Numbered from the stretch's first letter, positions 35,612-45,549 are shown. The stretch: DNA of 64,000 nt from Weeksella massiliensis (GCA_000751595.1 CCMH01000037.1:124001-188000), one strand, 5' to 3'. Program-made: numbers and translations. The notes: generated from the sequence alone by a model not told the origin.

Positions 35612-36946
35612 ATGAATCAAGATACGAGAACCGTTGCTTTCCATACTTTGGGTTGTAAACTGAATTTTTCTGAAACTTCTACGATTGCAAGAAATTTGCA
35701 AGAAAGTGGTTATCAGAAAGTTGAGTTTCATCAGCCTGCAAATGTCTATGTCATCAATACTTGTTCGGTGACGGCCAATGCCGATAAAGAATGTAGAACG
35801 ATTGTGAAAAATGCCCTCAAGGCAAATCCCGACGGATTTGTGGTAGTGGTAGGATGTTATGCACAATTGAAACCCGAAGAAATTGCTTCGATGGAAGGAG
35901 TTGATTTGGTGTTGGGTGCGTCCGAAAAATTCAATATTGCACAATATCTTGATGATTTAGAAAAACAAGATGAAACTATAATCCATTCTTGCGAAATAGA
36001 CGAGGCCGATTTCTATGTAGGATCGTATTCTATCGGGGATCGAACGCGTGCTTTTCTAAAAGTTCAAGATGGATGTGATTATAAATGTACTTATTGTACC
36101 ATTCCATTAGCGCGCGGAATTTCTCGGTCGGATGAATTGCAAAATGTCCTGAAAAATGCACGAGAAATTGCCGATCAAGATATCAAAGAAATTGTGCTTA
36201 CGGGCGTGAATATCGGTGATTATGGAAAAGGAGAATTCGGCAATAAAAAGCATGAACATACATTCTTAGAATTGGTAGAAGCTTTGGATGAGGTGGAAAA
36301 TATCGAGCGAATTCGTATTTCATCAATCGAACCAAATCTTTTAAAAAACGAAACGATTTCTTTTGTGGCACAAAGCAAACGATTCGTTCCGCATTTCCAT
36401 ATTCCATTGCAATCTGGTTCGGATGTTCTCCTTAAAAAAATGAAACGCCGTTACTTGACAGCTTTGTACAAAGATCGAGTAGAAAACATTAGAAAAGTAA
36501 TGCCACATGCTTGTATTGGGGTGGATGTAATTGTTGGTTTCCCTGGCGAAACAGAAGAATTGTTTATGGAAACATATCAGTTTTTGCAAGAATTACCAAT
36601 TTCTTACTTGCATGTTTTTACCTATTCTGAGCGAGATAATACAGAAGCAATTGATTTCGAAGGAGTGGTTCCGCAACATATACGAAAAGAGCGTAACAAA
36701 CGTTTACGAATTTTGTCAGAAAAAAAACGATTAGCTTTTTATCAAAGTCAATTAGGAACAACCCAAAAAGTCTTGTGGGAACATGAAAATAAAGGTGGGA
36801 AAATGTACGGTTTTACAGAAAATTATGTAAAGGTTGAAGCTGATTATCAAGAAGAAAGCGTTAATCAAATTCAGGAAGTAGAACTCGGGATGTTGAATGC
36901 GCAAGGAGTTGTCGAAGTGAAAATAAAATTACCAATAGAACTATAA
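35612..36946 (+). CDS. mtaB: tRNA t6A37 methylthiotransferase MtaB
   Basis: The 444-residue radical SAM enzyme has an N-terminal UPF0004 domain with three cluster cysteines (Cys15 in LGCKLN, Cys51 in NTCSV, Cys82 in GCYAQ), then the radical SAM motif CDYKCTYC (Cys155, Cys159, Cys162) and a C-terminal TRAM-like region. GCKLN and the three-cysteine spacing point to MtaB (ms2t6A) rather than MiaB. It modifies A37 of ANN-decoding tRNAs, which include tRNA-Lys, encoded three times in this window. Divergent from the peptide-binding gene, with 39 bases between. Confidence 0.92.
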   Translation: MNQDTRTVAFHTLGCKLNFSETSTIARNLQESGYQKVEFHQPANVYVINTCSVTANADKECRTIVKNALKANPDGFVVVVGCYAQLKPEEIASMEGVDLVLGASEKFNIAQYLDDLEKQDETIIHSCEIDEADFYVGSYSIGDRTRAFLKVQDGCDYKCTYCTIPLARGISRSDELQNVLKNAREIADQDIKEIVLTGVNIGDYGKGEFGNKKHEHTFLELVEALDEVENIERIRISSIEPNLLKNETISFVAQSKRFVPHFHIPLQSGSDVLLKKMKRRYLTALYKDRVENIRKVMPHACIGVDVIVGFPGETEELFMETYQFLQELPISYLHVFTYSERDNTEAIDFEGVVPQHIRKERNKRLRILSEKKRLAFYQSQLGTTQKVLWEHENKGGKMYGFTENYVKVEADYQEESVNQIQEVELGMLNAQGVVEVKIKLPIEL

Positions 36947-36970
36947 CACTATAATAAAACTGTGAAACAA

Positions 36971-37576
36971 ATGAAAAATGTATTGAAAAAAGTAAGTCTT
37001 TTAACCTTCGGTTTTTTGGCATTTCAGCAAGCTGATGCGCAAATTTCGTACGGGATAAAAGCCGGTGGTGCCGCTTCGAACACGACAATCATTCATGGAA
37101 TTTCCGATACGCGTTTTGGGTTTACCGGAGGTGGATTTGTAGAGATTCCGCTAACGTACAAAAATAATCTACACTATTTGCAGGTTGAAGTTTTGTATGC
37201 CAACGAAGGTGAATATTCTAAATATTCCGATAATGGCGAAAAGTACAAAGCTTTCCTCAATTATATCAATATTCCGATTATGTATAAATATTATTTTGAT
37301 GATCAGGATAGCGATTTTTTCGTTGAGGCAGGTCCACAAGTAGGATTTTTAGTGTCTAAAAATTTAGATGAAAAAGGTCCAGAAATTGTATCAGGAACAG
37401 AAAACACTCTCGATTTAGCCATAAATCTTGGGGTAGGATATTCGTACTTACGAAAATATGAAGTGAATTTACGTTACGGTTATGGACTTACCGATAGTTA
37501 CAAAACCTTTGGTGATAGCGGAAGTGGCGTTAATCGTTCTTCGTTATTTTCATTGCAATTGGCTTATAAATTCTAA
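36971..37576 (+). CDS. Outer-membrane beta-barrel protein (PorT/OmpW-like small barrel)
   Basis: 201 residues from the ATG at 36971; the GTG three codons upstream is a less likely start. A signal peptide cleaves after ADA, then ISYGIKAGG begins an eight-strand-like barrel with aromatic-rich alternation, ending in …SLQLAYKF with a terminal Phe, the outer-membrane insertion signature. It fits the Bacteroidota outer-membrane beta-barrel domain family (PF13568-like). Function unknown. It follows mtaB by 24 bases. Confidence 0.8.
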   Translation: MKNVLKKVSLLTFGFLAFQQADAQISYGIKAGGAASNTTIIHGISDTRFGFTGGGFVEIPLTYKNNLHYLQVEVLYANEGEYSKYSDNGEKYKAFLNYINIPIMYKYYFDDQDSDFFVEAGPQVGFLVSKNLDEKGPEIVSGTENTLDLAINLGVGYSYLRKYEVNLRYGYGLTDSYKTFGDSGSGVNRSSLFSLQLAYKF

Positions 37577-37633
37577 GAATAGGAAGTTGAAAATTATTGT
37601 TCTCGAAAATTTATAACTCGAGAATATGAAATA

Positions 37634-37662
37634 TAAAAATCTGACTTCGGTCGGATTTTTTC
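37634..37662 (+). terminator. Intrinsic terminator after the small barrel gene
   Basis: AAAAATCTGAC and GTCGGATTTTT pair (one T-G) around a stable TTCG tetraloop, followed by T residues. Confidence 0.85.
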
Positions 37663-37719
37663 GTTTATACTATTCAAAATAATCGTATCTTAGTCATAAT
37701 CTTAGTAAAACAAAATAGA

Positions 37720-38250
37720 ATGAAAAAGTTAACCTATTTACTGATCGGAATGTGTTTTTTGACATTGATGAGTTGCGGGGTAGTGCAAGTAAATACCGAT
37801 TACGATAAAACCACGAATTTCACTCAATATAAAACCTATGGTTTTCACCAAAAAGGATTTGATAAATTGCCATTAAACGATTTGGATAAACGTAGAATTA
37901 CTGCGGCTATCGATCAAGAAATGGCAGCTAAAGGTTTCCAAAAAGTAAACGATAATCCAGAATTAGTGGTCAATATACTGGCAAGTTCTAAAGAACAAAT
38001 TACAGTGGATAACGATTGGTACGGCTACGGCTATGGTTGGGGACCTTATTGGGGTGGACCAGCGTCGCGCGTTTCTCAATATACCGCAGGGACAATTATT
38101 ATAGATATTATCGATTATAATCGTAATATTTTGGTGTGGCAAGGAGTAGGTTCAGGGTTGAATGTTTCGAATATTTCTGCAAAATCAGAACGGATTCCAC
38201 AAGCCGTAAACGAAATTCTTAAAAGTTTCCCTCCCGGACAAAAAAAATAA
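37720..38250 (+). CDS. DUF4136-family lipoprotein
   Basis: The 176-residue protein has a lipobox (LMSCGVVQV, Cys about 19), then the DUF4136 pattern VNTDYDKTTNFTQYKTYGF, TAAIDQEMAAKGFQKVNDNPELVVNI, a glycine/tyrosine/tryptophan-rich loop (YGYGYGWGPYWGG) and TIIIDIIDYNRNILVWQG. The family is widespread in Bacteroidota and Proteobacteria envelopes with no defined function. The next gene starts one base after its stop. Confidence 0.88.
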   Translation: MKKLTYLLIGMCFLTLMSCGVVQVNTDYDKTTNFTQYKTYGFHQKGFDKLPLNDLDKRRITAAIDQEMAAKGFQKVNDNPELVVNILASSKEQITVDNDWYGYGYGWGPYWGGPASRVSQYTAGTIIIDIIDYNRNILVWQGVGSGLNVSNISAKSERIPQAVNEILKSFPPGQKK

Positions 38251-38251
38251 C

Positions 38252-39394
38252 ATGAATCATTGGTTACAAAAAGGAATAGTATGCGTTTGCATACTATTTT
38301 TTTATCCGTTAATTGCCCAAAATAGTGTAGAAGGATATGTGTATGATGAAGCACAACAACCTATCGAAAATGTACAAGTTTTGGTTAATAGTTCGAGTCG
38401 AGCAACTAAAACGGATGATAAAGGTTTTTTTAGGATCGATTTTCCAAATGGTCAACATAATCTTGTTTTTCGTCATGATTATTTTCAAACCAAAATTCTC
38501 AATCTACAATCCAATCAAACTTCGATGCTAAAAGTTGTGATGGATGAAAATATTATCGAATTAGAAACAGCCGAAATCCAAACCATGAGCCCGAAAGATT
38601 GGGAGTATTATTACACCATTTTTCAAGAAAATTTCTTGGGTTTGGACGAAGCTGCAAAAAAATGTAAAATAAAAAATCCTAAGGTTTTACGGTTTCATTT
38701 CGATGAGAAACAACGCATTCTTACTGCTCGCGCCCAGGATGCATTAGTGGTAGAAAATGCATATTTAGGGTATGAGGTTGAGTATGATTTACAAGAGTTT
38801 TCTATCGATTACAAACAACAATACTTAATGGTTTTGGGTTCGAGTTTTTTCAAAGAATTAGAAGGAAACAAAGCTAGAAAAAAGCAATGGCAAAAGAATA
38901 GAGAAAAAGCTTATGCAGGCAGTTTGACACATTTTTTGAGTTCGCTTTATCATCAACAATTAGAAGAAAATGGTTTTGATGTCAAACGATATATTCGGAA
39001 AGAGAATCCGGCCTATGCTATGGCAATCGAGAAAATGAAAATGGGTGAAAAAGGAGTGGTTATCCCTAGCAAAGAAATTGCTTTTCTCATCAATCAAAAA
39101 GTCCCGTATGATTCGTTAATCGTTCGGAATAATTCCTCAGTTTTTTTAGATTTTGATGGATTGTATTCTTTCGAATATCAAAAAGAAAAAGAAGATTTAG
39201 CGTATGTGAGTTATGTGAAAAGAGGAAAATATGTCGGCAATCAAGTGTCGATTATTCGGCTGAAAAAACCAGTAGAAATTACCAAAGAAGGTTTTTATAT
39301 CGAAGCAGGAGATATAATTTTGGAGCAATATCTTACGTGGGAAAAGTTTGCGCATTTGCTACCGGTAGATTATGCCATCAAAAAAGAGGATTGA
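38252..39394 (+). CDS. Carboxypeptidase-regulatory-like domain secreted protein
   Basis: The 380-residue protein has a signal peptide (cleavage after LIA) and an N-terminal CarboxypepD_reg-like beta-sandwich (about 22-105: VEGYVYDEAQQPIENVQVLV…), the small domain also found at the front of TonB-dependent receptors. The rest is charged and has no recognised domain; the protein has no receptor barrel. It probably sits in the periplasm or on the outer membrane and is co-expressed with the DUF4136 lipoprotein. Confidence 0.75.
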   Translation: MNHWLQKGIVCVCILFFYPLIAQNSVEGYVYDEAQQPIENVQVLVNSSSRATKTDDKGFFRIDFPNGQHNLVFRHDYFQTKILNLQSNQTSMLKVVMDENIIELETAEIQTMSPKDWEYYYTIFQENFLGLDEAAKKCKIKNPKVLRFHFDEKQRILTARAQDALVVENAYLGYEVEYDLQEFSIDYKQQYLMVLGSSFFKELEGNKARKKQWQKNREKAYAGSLTHFLSSLYHQQLEENGFDVKRYIRKENPAYAMAIEKMKMGEKGVVIPSKEIAFLINQKVPYDSLIVRNNSSVFLDFDGLYSFEYQKEKEDLAYVSYVKRGKYVGNQVSIIRLKKPVEITKEGFYIEAGDIILEQYLTWEKFAHLLPVDYAIKKED

Positions 39395-39413
39395 TCCTTC
39401 AATCCTCTTTTTT
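39379..39413. terminator. Bidirectional intrinsic terminator (secreted protein / TerC)
   Basis: AAAAAAGAGGATTGA (39379-…) pairs with TCAATCCTCTTTTTT around TCCT. The arm includes the last codons and stop of the plus-strand gene, and the region ends at the convergent TerC gene. Confidence 0.85.
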
Positions 39414-39432
39414 GATATGATTTTTTTATAAG

Positions 39433-40458
39433 TTATTCATTTGTTTGCTTCTTATTGCTCACAAGCGAGAAAATAATTGATCCTACCAAAACAACTCCGA
39501 TAATGCCTAAAGAAACCAAAGAATCGAAATGATAGAAAGGCATGATGAGCATTTTAACTCCGATAAAGGTTAGAATAATCGCTAATCCAAAGTGAAGTTT
39601 ATTGAATTTGTCCATCGAATTTGCTAAGAGGAAATACATTGAGCGAAGTCCTAAAATCGCAAAAATATTCGAGGTGTAAAGGATAAAAGGGTCGTTGGGT
39701 GCAACAGCAAAAATTGCCGGAATACTATCTACTGCAAAAACCAAATCGGTAATTTCAATCACCATCAAGGCGACAAAAAGTGGCGTTGCCATACGAACTC
39801 CATTCTGGATGGTGAAAAACTTACCGCCGTCGATTTCGTTGGTTACTTTGAAAAATTTATGCACAAGACGAACGCCCCAATTCTTACTCAAATCTTGGTT
39901 TTCATTTTCATGATCAGACGACCAAGATTTTACTCCGGCAACAATCAAAAAGAAACCAAAAAAAGTAAGGATAAGGTTAACTTCTCGGGTTTTACCGAAC
40001 ATTGGGATATTGACGTAGGTATGTTTGATGACTTCTACCCCTGCAAAAATAAATATTGCACGGAAAAATAAAGCACCTAAAATTCCCCAAAATAACACTT
40101 CGTGTTGGTACTGTTTCGGAATTTTGAAAAAGGTAAAAACCAAAACAAAAACAAAGAGATTATCGACAGAAAGTGCTTTTTCTATCCAATAAGCCGCCTG
40201 GTATTGGGAGAATTTTTCAATGGCAAAAGCATGTCCATCATCAGCCCGAAAAACAAAATATATGATGGCACTAAAGATCATCGAAAGAGCGATCCATAAG
40301 ATGGTCCAATTGAGGGCTTCTTTGTTGCTAATTTCATGAGGATTCTTATTAAAAACTCCTAAATCGAGCAGAAGCATAATAATCACCGTGATTCCGAAAC
40401 CAATTATCAATCCCGGATGGTTGAACATATTGTCTTGTACGACACTAAAAATATTCAT
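39433..40458 (-). CDS. TerC/Alx-family integral membrane protein
   Basis: The 341-residue protein (from ATG 40458; an ATG at 40485 would add nine polar residues) has about eight to nine transmembrane helices. It carries TerC landmarks: EKALSVDNLFVFVLVFTFFKIP and VIEITDLVFAVDSIPAIFAV, two repeats whose acidic residues in membrane helices likely bind metal. The family includes Alx and MeeF-type manganese exporters active during SecYEG protein maturation. The nearby CzcA system suggests metal handling, but they are not linked in an operon. A GGTAGGA word is used at 39481. Confidence 0.88.
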   Translation of the reverse strand: MNIFSVVQDNMFNHPGLIIGFGITVIIMLLLDLGVFNKNPHEISNKEALNWTILWIALSMIFSAIIYFVFRADDGHAFAIEKFSQYQAAYWIEKALSVDNLFVFVLVFTFFKIPKQYQHEVLFWGILGALFFRAIFIFAGVEVIKHTYVNIPMFGKTREVNLILTFFGFFLIVAGVKSWSSDHENENQDLSKNWGVRLVHKFFKVTNEIDGGKFFTIQNGVRMATPLFVALMVIEITDLVFAVDSIPAIFAVAPNDPFILYTSNIFAILGLRSMYFLLANSMDKFNKLHFGLAIILTFIGVKMLIMPFYHFDSLVSLGIIGVVLVGSIIFSLVSNKKQTNE

Positions 40459-40559
40459 TTCAATATTAATTTTTTTGTCATGCAATTTTACGGTATTTTT
40501 AGCACTTAAAACTGCAAAGTGTGGTTAAGTTTTAGAACTATATAATATTCTATTAAGAT

Positions 40560-42266
40560 ATGAAGAAACTCATGATCCTCAGCATTACAGCTTTATTTTT
40601 TTCAACATCGGTTAATGCTCAACGTAAACATCCTTTGTATATGGATACAATACAACTGAAATGGGTGAATGATACGTATGATAAAATGAGCATGGATGAG
40701 CGAGTAGGGCAACTTTTTATGGTGGCAGCTTACTCGAATAAAGATGCTGAACATGAAGCGGAAATCGAACAATTGGTGCGTGATGAAAAAATTGGTGGTT
40801 TGATTTTTATGCAAGATCAAGCGGTTCGTCAAATCGAATTAACAAACCGATTTCAGAAAGCGTCGAAAATTCCTTTGCTTATTGGGATGGATGCTGAATG
40901 GGGCTTGGCTCAACGATTGAAAGACGTGAAAAGGTTTCCGTGGAATATCACTTTAGGTGCTTTGCGCAGAAATATTTTGGTGTATAATGTCGGGAAAAGT
41001 ATTGCAGACCAAGCTAACCGAATGGGCGTGAAATTTGATTTTGCTCCTTCAGTCGATGTAAACGTGAATCCGAACAATCCCATTATTGGGAACCGTTCTT
41101 TTGGTTCGAATCCCGAAAATGTTTGGTTAAAGGGCGAGTCTTTGATGCGTGGTTTACAGAAAAATAATGTTCTTTCATCGGCCAAACATTTCCCAGGGCA
41201 TGGTGATACCGATCAAGATTCGCACAAAACTTTGCCGGTTATTCATGCCAATAAAGAGGATTTAGAGAAATATCATATCCAACCTTTTGTCAAAATGATT
41301 CAAAGTTCGGTGCCGAGTATTATGGTTTCTCATCTCGATGTTCCTGCTCTTGATGATTCGGGAACACCGGCTACGTTGTCGAAAAAAATTATTACCGATT
41401 ATCTCAAAGAAACCCTAAATTTTAGAGGAATCATTATTACCGACGCCCTCAATATGGATGGGATAACAAAAGGACGTTCGGCAGGGGAAATCGATTATTT
41501 AGCTTTTTTAGCAGGTAATGATATTTTGTTGTTTTCTCAGAAAGTGAAAGATGGAAAGGCAAAAATTATCGAAGGTTTAACCAATGGAAGTATTCCACAA
41601 GCTCGCTTAGAAGAAAGTGTGAAAAAAATTCTTTTGGCAAAATATAAAGTTGGTTTAACGACTTTCGTGCCGATTGATACCGCAAATGTTTTAGCGGATC
41701 TTAATAAAAAAGAATTTGCAGATTTAACCAAAAACATTTTCGAAGAAGCAACAACCTTGCTCAAAAATGAAGGCGATGTGTTGCCAATCGATGCGAAAAA
41801 ACAATCGAAAATTGCGTTTGTGCCTTTAGAAAGAAACGATTATCAACAATTCTATCAAAGTCTAAATTCTTTTGCGAAAGTGGATTTGGTAGAAGTGAAA
41901 AGTGCAAAAGAATTAAACAAACTAAAAAAATACGATCAAGTAATTATTGGAGCTTTCATGTCAGATGAAAATGTTTATCAGCCTTATACTTTATCCAAAA
42001 CATCAAAAGATATCCTATCGAAATTACCTGCCAACAAAAAATATTTCTTTTCATTATTTACAAGTCCTTATGGACTGAGGGATTTGGATGTCAGCAAAAT
42101 CGATGCGCTTTTGGTACAATATCAAAATACTACCGATGCACAAGAAGCTTCTGCAAAAGCTATTTTCGGGAAAATTGTGCCGAATGGTGTGCTTCCAGTA
42201 GATGTTAATTCTCAGTGGAAAGAAGGAGATGGCATTCTGCAATTGGATTTAGCCGAATTAGATTAA
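40560..42266 (+). CDS. Glycoside hydrolase family 3 beta-N-acetylhexosaminidase, exported
   Basis: The 568-residue protein has a signal peptide cleaving after VNA and a GH3 N-terminal domain: GLIFMQDQ, IPLLIGMDAEWGLAQRL, KHFPGHGDTDQDSHKTLP (the flexible NagZ-type His/Asp acid-base loop) and the nucleophile Asp of IITDALNMDG. A C-terminal domain of about 170 residues follows. The NagZ-type loop marks a beta-N-acetylglucosaminidase, probably on peptidoglycan muropeptides; here it is periplasmic rather than cytoplasmic as in E. coli. Confidence 0.9.
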   Translation: MKKLMILSITALFFSTSVNAQRKHPLYMDTIQLKWVNDTYDKMSMDERVGQLFMVAAYSNKDAEHEAEIEQLVRDEKIGGLIFMQDQAVRQIELTNRFQKASKIPLLIGMDAEWGLAQRLKDVKRFPWNITLGALRRNILVYNVGKSIADQANRMGVKFDFAPSVDVNVNPNNPIIGNRSFGSNPENVWLKGESLMRGLQKNNVLSSAKHFPGHGDTDQDSHKTLPVIHANKEDLEKYHIQPFVKMIQSSVPSIMVSHLDVPALDDSGTPATLSKKIITDYLKETLNFRGIIITDALNMDGITKGRSAGEIDYLAFLAGNDILLFSQKVKDGKAKIIEGLTNGSIPQARLEESVKKILLAKYKVGLTTFVPIDTANVLADLNKKEFADLTKNIFEEATTLLKNEGDVLPIDAKKQSKIAFVPLERNDYQQFYQSLNSFAKVDLVEVKSAKELNKLKKYDQVIIGAFMSDENVYQPYTLSKTSKDILSKLPANKKYFFSLFTSPYGLRDLDVSKIDALLVQYQNTTDAQEASAKAIFGKIVPNGVLPVDVNSQWKEGDGILQLDLAELD

Positions 42267-42324
42267 TGTATTTTTAGTGATAAAAACTTCACAACTTGGT
42301 AAAGAGAAAAAGAGGAGAAAATAG

Positions 42325-42332
42325 TACATTTG
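42325..42332 (+). promoter_or_regulatory. Bacteroidota -7 box for bshA
   Basis: TACATTTG matches TAnnTTTG; the ATG at 42337 follows after only four bases, so a near-leaderless message is possible. Confidence 0.4.
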
Positions 42333-42336
42333 GAAT

Positions 42337-43470
42337 ATGAAAATAGGAATTGTATGTTACCCAACCTACGGGGGAAGTGGAATTGTTGCCACAGAATTGG
42401 GGATGGATTTAGCAGAGAAAGGACACGAAGTTCATTTTTTTAGTCTTAATGTTCCTGCTCGATTAAATATCAAATTACCCAATATCTTTTTTCATCGAAT
42501 CCATGTGGAGACCTATCCGTTATTTCAATACCAACCGTATGATTTGGCTTTGAGTACTATTTTATACGAAAAAGTTTTGCAATATCAGATCGACTTGGTG
42601 CATGTACATTATGCAATTCCGCACGCTTACGCAGCCTATTTTACCAAACAAATGCTGAAAAGTAAAGGATATAAATTACCTATTATTACCACTTTGCACG
42701 GTACTGATATTACGTTGGTTGGGAAACATCCGGTGTACAAAACTGCGGTTGAATTCTCGATTAATGAATCGGATATTGTGACTTCGGTTTCAGAAAGTTT
42801 AAAACAAGAAACCTTGGCTGCTTTTGATATTACAAATCAAATAAAAGTTGTCCCTAATTTTATTGATAATGAACAATATTTACCCGAGAAATGTGTGTGT
42901 TGTCGAGATCATTTTGCCGAACCAAATGAGAAAATAATACTTCATGTATCCAACCTTAGAAAAGTAAAAAGAATCCAAGATGTGATTGATACTTTTTATT
43001 TGGTACAACAAAAAATTCCTGCAAAACTTATTGTCGCCGGTGAAGGACCAGAATGGGAGTTGGCCGATTCGATGATTCAGGATTATGGGATAGAAGATAA
43101 GGTGAAAAGTTTGGGCATGGTAAGTGATCTTGCCGATGTGTTGAAGGCAGCGGATTTGTTTTTGTTACCCTCTGAGCAAGAGAGTTTCGGCTTGGCAGCT
43201 TTGGAAGCAATGGCAGCAAGTGTGCCTGTGATTTCGTCGAATGCTGGCGGAATTCCAGAAGTGAATATTGATGGAGTAACAGGTTTCGTTTGTCCGATTG
43301 GCGATGTAGAACAAATGGCCGAAAAAGCAATTTATCTTTTGTCGAATGATAAAGAGTTGTTGAAATTTAGCCTTGCTGCAAAAGAGCAAGCACTCGCTTT
43401 TGATAAGAAAGCGATATTGCCACAATACGAACAAATTTATTTTGAAGCTTTAGAAAAAGCCAAATCGTAA
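42337..43470 (+). CDS. bshA: N-acetyl-alpha-D-glucosaminyl L-malate synthase
   Basis: The 377-residue GT-B glycosyltransferase (GT4) starts with [20 protein letters not shown], carries [12 protein letters not shown] and [11 protein letters not shown], and ends with the GT4 nucleotide-sugar motif [14 protein letters not shown]…[10 protein letters not shown]. All are characteristic of BshA, the first step of bacillithiol synthesis (UDP-GlcNAc plus L-malate). BshB and BshC are not in the window. It is likely single-gene, ending at a shared terminator. Confidence 0.93.
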   Translation: MKIGIVCYPTYGGSGIVATELGMDLAEKGHEVHFFSLNVPARLNIKLPNIFFHRIHVETYPLFQYQPYDLALSTILYEKVLQYQIDLVHVHYAIPHAYAAYFTKQMLKSKGYKLPIITTLHGTDITLVGKHPVYKTAVEFSINESDIVTSVSESLKQETLAAFDITNQIKVVPNFIDNEQYLPEKCVCCRDHFAEPNEKIILHVSNLRKVKRIQDVIDTFYLVQQKIPAKLIVAGEGPEWELADSMIQDYGIEDKVKSLGMVSDLADVLKAADLFLLPSEQESFGLAALEAMAASVPVISSNAGGIPEVNIDGVTGFVCPIGDVEQMAEKAIYLLSNDKELLKFSLAAKEQALAFDKKAILPQYEQIYFEALEKAKS

Positions 43471-43522
43471 TTTGATTTTTTGTCTCAAATGTTATAAATA
43501 TAAGCGTCTGAGTTATAAAAAT

Positions 43523-43556
43523 AAAAGTCCGATAAACTTGTTTATCGGACTTTTAT
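43523..43556. terminator. Bidirectional intrinsic terminator (bshA / aromatic hydroxylase)
   Basis: AAAAGTCCGATAAAC pairs with GTTTATCGGACTTTT around a tiny loop, with T tails on both strands, between convergent genes. Confidence 0.88.
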
Positions 43557-43596
43557 TATATTAAAGGATGTATTTTTTTGTATTCTTGATTTGATA

Positions 43597-45354
43597 TTAA
43601 ATCGTTTCTTTTTCGAAAATCAAATCCAAACCATCAGCTACCAAATGTTTCGTTTTAGGATGATTGCGCTGATACTTTTCTAAATAAGAAGTCGCAAAAC
43701 TCAATAATTCTTCATCACCTTGTAGATGCGCCAACTCAGTAATTTCTACCATTAATAACCAATCATTTTCATGATGATCATTAATCTCTTGTGCGATGTT
43801 ATGCAAATCTATTTTTTCGGTAGGATGCTTTCTGTAATCGCGTACTTGCTGATAAAGATGCTCCAAAGCCAAACGTTTTTCATTCTTTTTCGCTTTGATG
43901 GTTTTACTGCTCGGTACATGAGAAACTAAATCAAAACTTTCATAATCTGCAGGTCCAGAATAAGCAGAAACTATCTCTTTCCCGATCGCCATGTCGTAGG
44001 TTCCCCATTCGGGTCTGAAAAGAATTTGATCTTTGTAACGAACCGTACAATTCTTAAAAGAAATCAAGATTATTTTCCCCATCACATCGCGTCTTCCGGT
44101 AATAATTTCACCTTCGATCAGAAGTCCACCTTCAAACTCCAGATGCGTTGTTTTTCCTTCGTACAAATCATAAGCTGCCAAATCTTTCGGACTCATATCT
44201 TCAATCGCTAAATTGATGCCTTTCAGCTTTCCTACGGCAGACCCAAAACCGTCTTTATGGTAAGAAGTTCCGTGGTTTATCAATTCTTTATTTCGGTAGG
44301 ATAGAGCTGTTGGTCCGGTTGTTTGATAATAAATCGGACGACCTTTATCGCTAATTACATTGGTGAAAATACCAGAAATCTGAATTCCGGTTGATAGTTC
44401 TATCGTTCCTAAAGACTTCGATTCTATCAGTTTTTCCAAGCCACTTAATCCTCCAGTTCGGATAGCCATAGTGTTGGCAAACTCTTCTAAAATCAGACTA
44501 AGATGTGCAAAGTCGGGCGTAACATACAATTGGGGTTGAGGTTTGGTAATATCAAATCCTTGATAAGCTGCCGAAAGGTCATACGGTATTTTTTTAACTT
44601 CGTCTCGCATGCACCAAGCAGATTCTCCGATAGAGGATAAAAGACCAGCGCCATAGATTTTTGGCTGATCGAGTTCACCAATCAAACCATATTCCACCGT
44701 CCACCAATGCAGATTTCGGATTAGAGCCATCTCAGACGGTTCCACATCTTTCGCTTGTAATTCATCTACTTTTTCTCTTGCTCGAGTTAGTTCTTCTTGC
44801 GGAGTTCCTTCCGCTTCTTCCAATATCGATAATTCTCGGATTGCTTCGTATATTTCATAATCATGCGCAGAAGAAATTGCTTTGCATCCTATTTCTCCAA
44901 AACGACGTAAATATTCTGCATATTCTGGGTTTGCAATAATCGGAGCGTGTCCAGCGCCTTCGTGTATAATGTCGGGTGCAGGAGTGTATTCTATGTTTTC
45001 TAATTGTCGGATATCCGATGCGATAACCAAAACATGGTACGCCTGAAACTCCATGAAAGCATTCGGAGGAATAAATCCATCAACAGCAACAGCTGCCCAA
45101 CCAATCTCTTTCAAAATCCGATTCATTCCGTACATATTCGGAATTTGGTCGATTTCTAAACCTGTTTTTTTCAATCCATCTACGTAGGTATGATGCGCTA
45201 CTCGAGAAAGATAATCTACATTTTTACGCATTACATAACGCCAAACAGCTTGATTGATAGGAGAATACTCCTCGTAATTCTGAGGTTTGATAAATTGCTT
45301 CAGGTGTGGCGGTAAACGGTCGATTAGGGGATTCGATTCATATTGTGCTTCCAT
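43597..45354 (-). CDS. Extended aromatic amino acid hydroxylase (phenylalanine 4-monooxygenase-like)
   Basis: The 585-residue protein has the pterin-dependent hydroxylase core in its first 330 residues: PAPDIIHEGAGHAP with iron ligands His131 and His136, and the third ligand Glu in WWTVEYGLIG. Typical bacterial PhhA is near 270-300 residues; here about 250 extra residues follow (an unknown beta-rich part, then a helical tail), as is usual for the flavobacterial form. It should hydroxylate Phe (or Tyr/Trp) with tetrahydrobiopterin. The function of the extension is unknown. A palindrome in its upstream region (45408-45439) may be its operator. Confidence 0.88.
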   Translation of the reverse strand: MEAQYESNPLIDRLPPHLKQFIKPQNYEEYSPINQAVWRYVMRKNVDYLSRVAHHTYVDGLKKTGLEIDQIPNMYGMNRILKEIGWAAVAVDGFIPPNAFMEFQAYHVLVIASDIRQLENIEYTPAPDIIHEGAGHAPIIANPEYAEYLRRFGEIGCKAISSAHDYEIYEAIRELSILEEAEGTPQEELTRAREKVDELQAKDVEPSEMALIRNLHWWTVEYGLIGELDQPKIYGAGLLSSIGESAWCMRDEVKKIPYDLSAAYQGFDITKPQPQLYVTPDFAHLSLILEEFANTMAIRTGGLSGLEKLIESKSLGTIELSTGIQISGIFTNVISDKGRPIYYQTTGPTALSYRNKELINHGTSYHKDGFGSAVGKLKGINLAIEDMSPKDLAAYDLYEGKTTHLEFEGGLLIEGEIITGRRDVMGKIILISFKNCTVRYKDQILFRPEWGTYDMAIGKEIVSAYSGPADYESFDLVSHVPSSKTIKAKKNEKRLALEHLYQQVRDYRKHPTEKIDLHNIAQEINDHHENDWLLMVEITELAHLQGDEELLSFATSYLEKYQRNHPKTKHLVADGLDLIFEKETI

Positions 45355-45407
45355 AACTCTCTGTCTTTTTTGCGAATGTTAAAAATAATACTTTTTTCAG
45401 ACATTTT

Positions 45408-45439
45408 ATGCCAAAGTTGCGATAAAAATCGTTTGGCAT
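45408..45439. promoter_or_regulatory. Interrupted palindrome, candidate operator of the aromatic hydroxylase gene
   Basis: ATGCCAAA (45408-45415) and TTTGGCAT (45432-45439) are exact inverted repeats 16 bases apart. Inside them CGAT AAAA ATCG (45420-45431) forms a second palindrome. It lies 54-85 bases upstream of the hydroxylase ATG. A regulator site is one reading; a folded leader element is another. Confidence 0.5.
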
Positions 45440-45539
45440 CTGTTTTGACTTTCATACACGGCAGAAGCAAAAAGATATAGAATTTTATTTTTATATTGAT
45501 TTGATTTTGATGATGTTAGGTTTTGATGAGTTCTGAATG

Positions 45540-45549
45540 TCATCCTACC
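45540..45549 (-). repeat. Copy of the dispersed GGTAGGATGA word (intergenic)
   Basis: Minus strand reads TTTCGGTAGGATGAC, the full ten-base form, in the divergent region before lon. Confidence 0.75.
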
